Assembly (NCBI GenBank): GCA_002391545.1
Contig: DGFF01000052.1
Coordinates: 1-10,530, forward strand
Reading direction: 5' to 3'
Source of the DNA: Candidatus Fermentithermobacillaceae bacterium UBA3907
GTDB taxonomy: Bacteria; Bacillota; Sulfobacillia; Fermentithermobacillales; Fermentithermobacillaceae
Length of the DNA: 10,530 bases
Made by a program: the position numbers and the translations under genes. Every line of letters begins with the position of its first letter. The stretch's first letter is position 1. This document shows positions 7,713 through 10,530 of this stretch, one piece after another. The notes beneath the pieces were generated by a model, which worked only from the letters and a program-made list of their open reading frames with translations, had not been told where the DNA came from and did no database searches.

Positions 7713-7956
7713 ATTTATACGCTCCTCTACGTGATTCAATCTCATTGAGCCTTTATTGAGCCTTTAGGGTAAAGCCAAACGAATTTTATAACCCTTCCCT
7801 TCTATAATATACGTTAATATGCGGTAGTATGCGTTTTGCCGCCAACAGGGGTACGTAAAGGGGTGCCCGGCAAGGGAAACCCCAATTACGCGAATATGCG
7901 CAGGTTAGGACCGTCTTTATCGTCACCTGCTTACCCATGCGCTTATTTGCTTAGGT
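7713..7956 (-). promoter_or_regulatory. Leader and promoter region of the bce cluster
   Basis: Gene-free stretch upstream of the response regulator. It holds an exact 11-base tandem repeat (ATTGAGCCTTT at 7744-7754 and 7755-7765), -10-like AT-rich hexamers on the minus strand (TATAAA near 7790, TATTAT near 7805) without a good -35, and TATGCG boxes at 7818, 7828 (10 bases apart, one helical turn) and 7895. A nested hairpin at 7860-7883 pairs GGGGT/ACCCC and, inside it, CCC/GGG. No T-run follows it, so I do not call a terminator. Exact promoter position unresolved. Confidence 0.35.
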
Positions 7957-8218
7957 GAAGCGGAAAATGAAGCACAGGCCCTCGTCGCCATTGGGCCCGC
8001 ATCCCTTTTGCTCCCGCTGCTCCGCTGGATGAAGCAAAAACCCCCGTCCCTTTTGCTCCACATGCTCCACGGCCCCGCTGCTACGTTCTATGAAGCAGAA
8101 ACCCCCGTCCCTTTTGCTCCATGCTCCGCGTCCCAGCTGCTACGTTCGATGAAGCAAAAACCCCCGTCCCTTTTGCTTCATTTTGCTTCAGAAGCAGGAG
8201 AACCGTCCCCCTTGCTTC
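7957..8218. repeat. Hairpin repeat array 2 (four copies plus degenerate ones)
   Basis: Full copies of the array 1 element lie at 8031-8059, 8092-8120, 8151-8179 and 8191-8218, in the same orientation. The first three start 59-61 bases apart and share similar flanks (GCTGCTACGTTC plus AT before the copy, ATGCTCC after it), so the true tandem unit is about 60 bases. The first two end in TGCTCC instead of TGCTTC. The fourth is divergent, with GGAGAACCGTCCCCC in the centre, closer to the AACCGTCCCC motif common in REP-like elements. Degenerate pieces occur from 7957 (GAAGCGG, GAAGCACAGG, and CCCTTTTGCTCC at 8003). The intervening sequences resemble each other, which excludes CRISPR spacers. Confidence 0.9.
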
Positions 8219-8240
8219 ATCTGATGGGATGTTGTAAAAT
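8212..8240 (+). promoter_or_regulatory. Putative his operon promoter
   Basis: TTGCTT (8212-8217) and TAAAAT (8235-8240) are separated by exactly 17 bases; TAAAAT matches five of six consensus -10 bases and TTGCTT matches three of six -35 bases. The -35 lies inside the last repeat copy of array 2. A start near 8247 would give a leader of about 27 bases before the leader peptide. Inferred from spacing and position only. Confidence 0.4.
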
Positions 8241-8273
8241 CCGTGTAATTACCTGAGGAAAGAAGGTATATGA

Positions 8274-8402
8274 ATGGCTCGTTTGAAGCGGTTTACGTCT
8301 AATCTTGTTGTTTCGTCTCGCAGTATTGCTGGCATTTCTTTTCCTCTTTGGGTTCTTCATCATCATGCCCATCACTGCCATCACGCACATCACCATAACT
8401 AA
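8274..8402 (+). CDS. hisL: Histidine-rich his operon leader peptide
   Basis: A 42-codon ORF begins at ATG 8274, with GAAGG seven bases upstream, and ends at TAA 8400-8402. The N-terminal 28 residues are basic then hydrophobic (MARLKRFTSNLVV...FPLWVL). The last 14 are HHHAHHCHHAHHHN: ten histidines, from seven CAT and three CAC codons, ending just before the stop. It lies 171 bases upstream of hisZ and is followed by a terminator-like hairpin. This is the design of attenuator leader peptides, where scarce charged tRNA-His stalls the ribosome on the His codons. Enterobacterial HisL is shorter (about 16 residues, seven consecutive His), so this one is long and its His run is interrupted by Ala and Cys. 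A metal-binding small protein is the alternative, but the context argues for a leader. An overlapping ATG at 8270 (10 codons) is too close to the ribosome binding site. Confidence 0.85.
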   Translation: MARLKRFTSNLVVSSRSIAGISFPLWVLHHHAHHCHHAHHHN

Positions 8403-8531
8403 TCCTTTCTAGTTTCCCAAATCTATCATTACAAATTAAAGAGAGATTCAAGATAGCAATCCCTAGAGACTGCATCTTTAGGTCTTTCCAACTAAATACT
8501 AGATTAGCGCCAGTTTAGTGTATTGATTTTT
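8403..8531 (+). terminator. his attenuator: antiterminator segment and intrinsic terminator
   Basis: The terminator candidate is a stem of eight pairs (two G-U), 8498-8505 with 8512-8519, around the loop AGCGCC. It can be extended by AAT/ATT (8495-8497 with 8522-8524) past a GT bulge and is followed by TTTTT at 8527-8531. TCTAGT at 8408-8413, five bases after the leader stop codon, is perfectly complementary to ACTAGA (8498-8503), the 5' arm of that stem, so the two structures exclude each other. A third hairpin, CCTAGAG/CTTTAGG, lies at 8462-8482, and its 5' arm can also pair with 8406-8412. The stem is AT-rich and modest. Pairings were found by eye, without folding energies. Confidence 0.6.
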
Positions 8532-8573
8532 CCCAGCTGAAAAGTTGAGGTGGGCAAAAGGAGGAACTGAGCA

Positions 8574-9581
8574 TTGGAGTATAACCTCATACAGAAAGAA
8601 ATAGACCTTTTCCGGGAAAGGTACAAGACAAGGAGAATAATCGAGGACATCCTCATAAAAGAAGGTTATGAGTACTTTGAGCCTTCCAGTTTCGATGACA
8701 TGGACAGGTTTTTGCCTCTTATGAATACCATGGGACAAGCTTCAATGGTAAAACTCATAGCCTCAGATTCACGGATTTTGGTCCTCAATCCAGATAACAC
8801 AACCAGCATAATCAGCCGGATCGTTCCTTTGTGGCAGGACGGTATGAAATTCAGATTGTTTTACTCGGCAACCGCCTCAAGGAGCGACAGAGAGTTAGGG
8901 ATTTCAGAGATACGGCAAGTTGGGGTAGAAAGGCTCGGTGAAAGTGATTTCAAAACAGATGAAGAAATAATACTTCTGGCTTTGGATATACTGAGCCAAT
9001 TTAGCATAGATTTCGTGATGGAAGTATCCAACAGCAAGTTCGTAGACGGTCTCTTGGGAGAAACTGATCTGTCCCCAGTAGAAAAACGCCGCTTAAGAGG
9101 ACTGTTATACCGAAAAGACAAGCAAGGCATATCCGATTTCGCAAAAGCTGCGCCTCTTCCCGAACCTATCTCAAACAGCCTCTTGAGCATACTTAACCTT
9201 CAAGGCGATGCAGAGGATATAACGGCGCAAGGTGAGCGTTTTTGCATAAATCAAAAAATGGCAGACTCTATCCGAGAGATAACCGCGCTCAAAAAGTTCC
9301 TGGATGCCTACGGGTATTTAGATAACGTCTCTTTTGACCTATCCATGATCACAGAACTCGACTACTATGACGGGCTAATGTTCAAAGGTTACTACCCCGG
9401 ATACTTCAAAGATGCGCTAAGCGGTGGGCGCTATGACTCTTTCACAGAGGACTATGGAAAGAAAATACCGGCCATTGGATTCTCTTTGGATCTGGATCAA
9501 GTGACAAACCTTCGTATCAAACAGAAGGAGAAAGAAGGTGAGGATTTTGGATTACCTCAAAATCGCCGTGGCAAAAGGTAG
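8574..9581 (+). CDS. hisZ: ATP phosphoribosyltransferase regulatory subunit HisZ
   Basis: HisZ is a catalytically inactive relative of histidyl-tRNA synthetase that assembles with short HisG to form active ATP phosphoribosyltransferase, the first step of histidine synthesis. The class II synthetase core is visible: a motif 2-like EIRQVGVE (112-119), LDYYDGLMFKGY (262-273), and motif 3-like SGGRYDSF (283-290) with IPAIGFSLDLD (298-308). At 335 residues it lacks the anticodon-binding domain of HisS. The start is TTG with AAGGAGG nine bases upstream; no ATG lies nearby in frame. Its 3' end overlaps hisG by 44 bases. A ribosome binding site sequestered by the leader RNA is possible, since the bases just before it can pair with leader His codons (8549-8556 with 8366-8373). 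Confidence 0.95.
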   Translation: MEYNLIQKEIDLFRERYKTRRIIEDILIKEGYEYFEPSSFDDMDRFLPLMNTMGQASMVKLIASDSRILVLNPDNTTSIISRIVPLWQDGMKFRLFYSATASRSDRELGISEIRQVGVERLGESDFKTDEEIILLALDILSQFSIDFVMEVSNSKFVDGLLGETDLSPVEKRRLRGLLYRKDKQGISDFAKAAPLPEPISNSLLSILNLQGDAEDITAQGERFCINQKMADSIREITALKKFLDAYGYLDNVSFDLSMITELDYYDGLMFKGYYPGYFKDALSGGRYDSFTEDYGKKIPAIGFSLDLDQVTNLRIKQKEKEGEDFGLPQNRRGKR

Positions 9582-10173
9582 AACAGAAAAAGGCGCCGCG
9601 GAAATCTTCAAAAAGGCAGGTTTCGGCAAGTACGTAGATCCAGATTCCCGCAAGCTCACATCCTTTGATGATGAGGAAAAGATAGCATATATCTACGTAA
9701 AACCCGTCGACGTCACAACCTACGTGCAAAACGGAGCAGCTGACCTTGGAGTAATTGGCAAAGATATGCTATTGGAGAATTCGAGCAGTCTGTATGAACT
9801 TTTGGATCTCGGGTTTGGAAAATGCAAGATGGTAGTAGCAGGAAAAGAGAACAAATACCCTCGTGGCAAGGAAGAAACCCTAAGAGTTGCCACATCTTAC
9901 CCCAATATTGCAAAGAGCTACTTTGGGCACAAAAACCAAAAGATCATATCGGTGAATCTAGGCGGTTCTGTAGAATTGGCTCCCCTCTTAGGCTTGTCTG
10001 ACGTGATAGTAGACCTGGTAGAGACGGGAAGAACCTTAAGAGCCAACGATCTTTACGTGATAGAAGAAATATGCAGTGTAAGCACAAAACTCGTATCAAA
10101 CAGAGTGTCCTATAGGTTCAAGCATCAAAGAGTAATGGAATTGGTAAAACGGTTGGAGGAGGTTTGCTCCTAA
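9538..10173 (+). CDS. hisG: ATP phosphoribosyltransferase catalytic subunit, short form
   Basis: HisG condenses ATP with PRPP to give phosphoribosyl-ATP, the committed and feedback-regulated step of histidine synthesis. The visible features are IAVAKGRTEKGA near the start (9-20), ADLGVIGKDMLLE (68-80), and the PRPP-binding loop DVIVDLVETGRTLRAND (155-171). At 211 residues it is the short form, without the C-terminal regulatory domain of long HisG. The upstream hisZ agrees, because short HisG needs HisZ for activity and histidine inhibition. I use GTG at 9538, with AAGGAG seven bases upstream inside hisZ. An in-frame TTG at 9547 would give MDYLKIAVAKG and cannot be excluded. The stop is one base before the hisD ATG. 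Confidence 0.96.
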   Translation: MRILDYLKIAVAKGRTEKGAAEIFKKAGFGKYVDPDSRKLTSFDDEEKIAYIYVKPVDVTTYVQNGAADLGVIGKDMLLENSSSLYELLDLGFGKCKMVVAGKENKYPRGKEETLRVATSYPNIAKSYFGHKNQKIISVNLGGSVELAPLLGLSDVIVDLVETGRTLRANDLYVIEEICSVSTKLVSNRVSYRFKHQRVMELVKRLEEVCS

Positions 10174-10174
10174 T

Positions 10175-10530
10175 ATGATAAACGTAATTAAGATTCCAGA
10201 TGAAACCGGCATATTAGAGGGAATTCTAGGCAATAGGCAGATCCAATTTGACCAAGTTGAGGACACGGTAAAGTCCATTTTATCTGACGTAAAGAAAAAT
10301 GGGGATAGAGCCGTCACAAAGTACACTTGGAAGTTTGATAAGGTTTTCCTCCAAGACTTTTCTGTATCTCAAGACGAAGTATCATCAGCCCTAAAAAGGA
10401 TAGATCCTTCCCTCAAGAACCATCTTTGCGCTGCGAAAGCCAATATAGAAAAGTATCATTTGCCCCAATTGAAAAAATCCTACTTCATAGAGGACGAAGA
10501 CGCCCTATTGGGGCAGATCGTAAGACCCAT
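10175..10530 (+). CDS. hisD: Histidinol dehydrogenase, N-terminal part
   Basis: HisD oxidises histidinol to histidine in two NAD-dependent steps, the last of the pathway. Only 118 codons are in the window and the frame is open at the right edge. Typical N-terminal features are VEDTVKSILSDVKKNGDRAVTKYTWKFD (the helix and GD-AV-YT--FD pattern of the family) and LGQIVRP, equivalent to the substrate-side segment before the core. The ATG follows the hisG stop by one base. The nearest strong ribosome binding site, GGAGGAGG, ends 12 bases upstream, rather far, and can fold into a GGAG/CTCC hairpin (10158-10170), so translation may depend on coupling to hisG. The zinc and catalytic residues lie beyond the window. 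Confidence 0.93.
   Translation, partial: MINVIKIPDETGILEGILGNRQIQFDQVEDTVKSILSDVKKNGDRAVTKYTWKFDKVFLQDFSVSQDEVSSALKRIDPSLKNHLCAAKANIEKYHLPQLKKSYFIEDEDALLGQIVRP

Noticed and set aside
8031..8218. Regular 29-base repeats about 60 bases apart, resembling CRISPR
   Set aside because: The intervening sequences are similar to one another, the last interval is only 11 bases, and no cas genes are present. This is a tandem hairpin repeat.
8008..8256. Plus-strand ORF of 82 codons with repeated KQKPPSLLLH
   Set aside because: Its repeated peptide is only the translation of the tandem DNA repeat, and it has no convincing ribosome binding site.
8270..8302. Overlapping 10-codon ORF MNGSFEAVYV
   Set aside because: Its ATG is only three bases from the ribosome binding site and it stops early; the 8274 frame has correct spacing and the His run.
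8274..8402. His-rich ORF as a metal-binding small protein
   Set aside because: HHHAHHCHH could bind nickel or zinc, but its place directly before a his operon and its attenuator hairpin make a leader peptide far more likely. Not fully excluded.
8247..8573. T-box riboswitch for histidine upstream of hisZ
   Set aside because: I found no T-box core resembling AGGGTGGNACCGCG; the His-rich ORF plus terminator explains the leader better.

Overview
The window looks like a mid-GC, Gram-positive-type genome. Three things point there: a BceRS/BceAB peptide-antibiotic sensing and resistance module, the short HisG that depends on HisZ, and strong GGAGG-type ribosome binding sites in front of many non-ATG starts (two TTG, two GTG). 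Clostridia-like Bacillota or Coriobacteriia would both fit. I cannot name the organism, and this placement is inference.

Layout. Bases 1-788 (minus) hold the N-terminal part of an unrecognised helix-hairpin-helix protein that runs off the left edge. Its promoter region carries four copies of the 8-mer ATGTATCT. Bases 924-1705 are gene-poor. A GT51 peptidoglycan glycosyltransferase without a transpeptidase domain follows (1706-2584, minus). Next comes a GAAGC-bounded hairpin repeat array (2708-2853), then four minus-strand genes in the genomic order permease, ATPase, histidine kinase, response regulator (2861-7712). These form a complete Bce-type module. A second array of the same repeat, in the same orientation, lies beyond it (core 8031-8218), so the module is bracketed by the two arrays.

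On the plus strand beyond the second array is the start of a histidine biosynthesis operon: hisZ, hisG and the first 118 codons of hisD, tightly overlapped or abutted. Between the array and hisZ is a previously uncalled 42-codon ORF (8274-8402) whose last 14 residues are HHHAHHCHHAHHHN, with ten His codons. It has a good ribosome binding site. It is followed by a segment complementary to the 5' arm of a terminator-like hairpin with a five-T tail (8495-8531). I read this as a his leader peptide with a ribosome-mediated attenuator. No T-box, the usual histidine control element in Bacillota, was seen. This is the most interesting element in the window.

How the genes work together. The Bce module (sensor kinase with almost no extracellular loop, regulator, ATPase, ten-helix permease) would detect and counter peptide antibiotics that bind lipid II cycle intermediates. 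The neighbouring GT51 enzyme polymerises lipid II, so both serve the cell envelope. The his operon is unrelated in function and is transcribed away from it. The repeat array between them appears to contribute a -35 hexamer to the his promoter.
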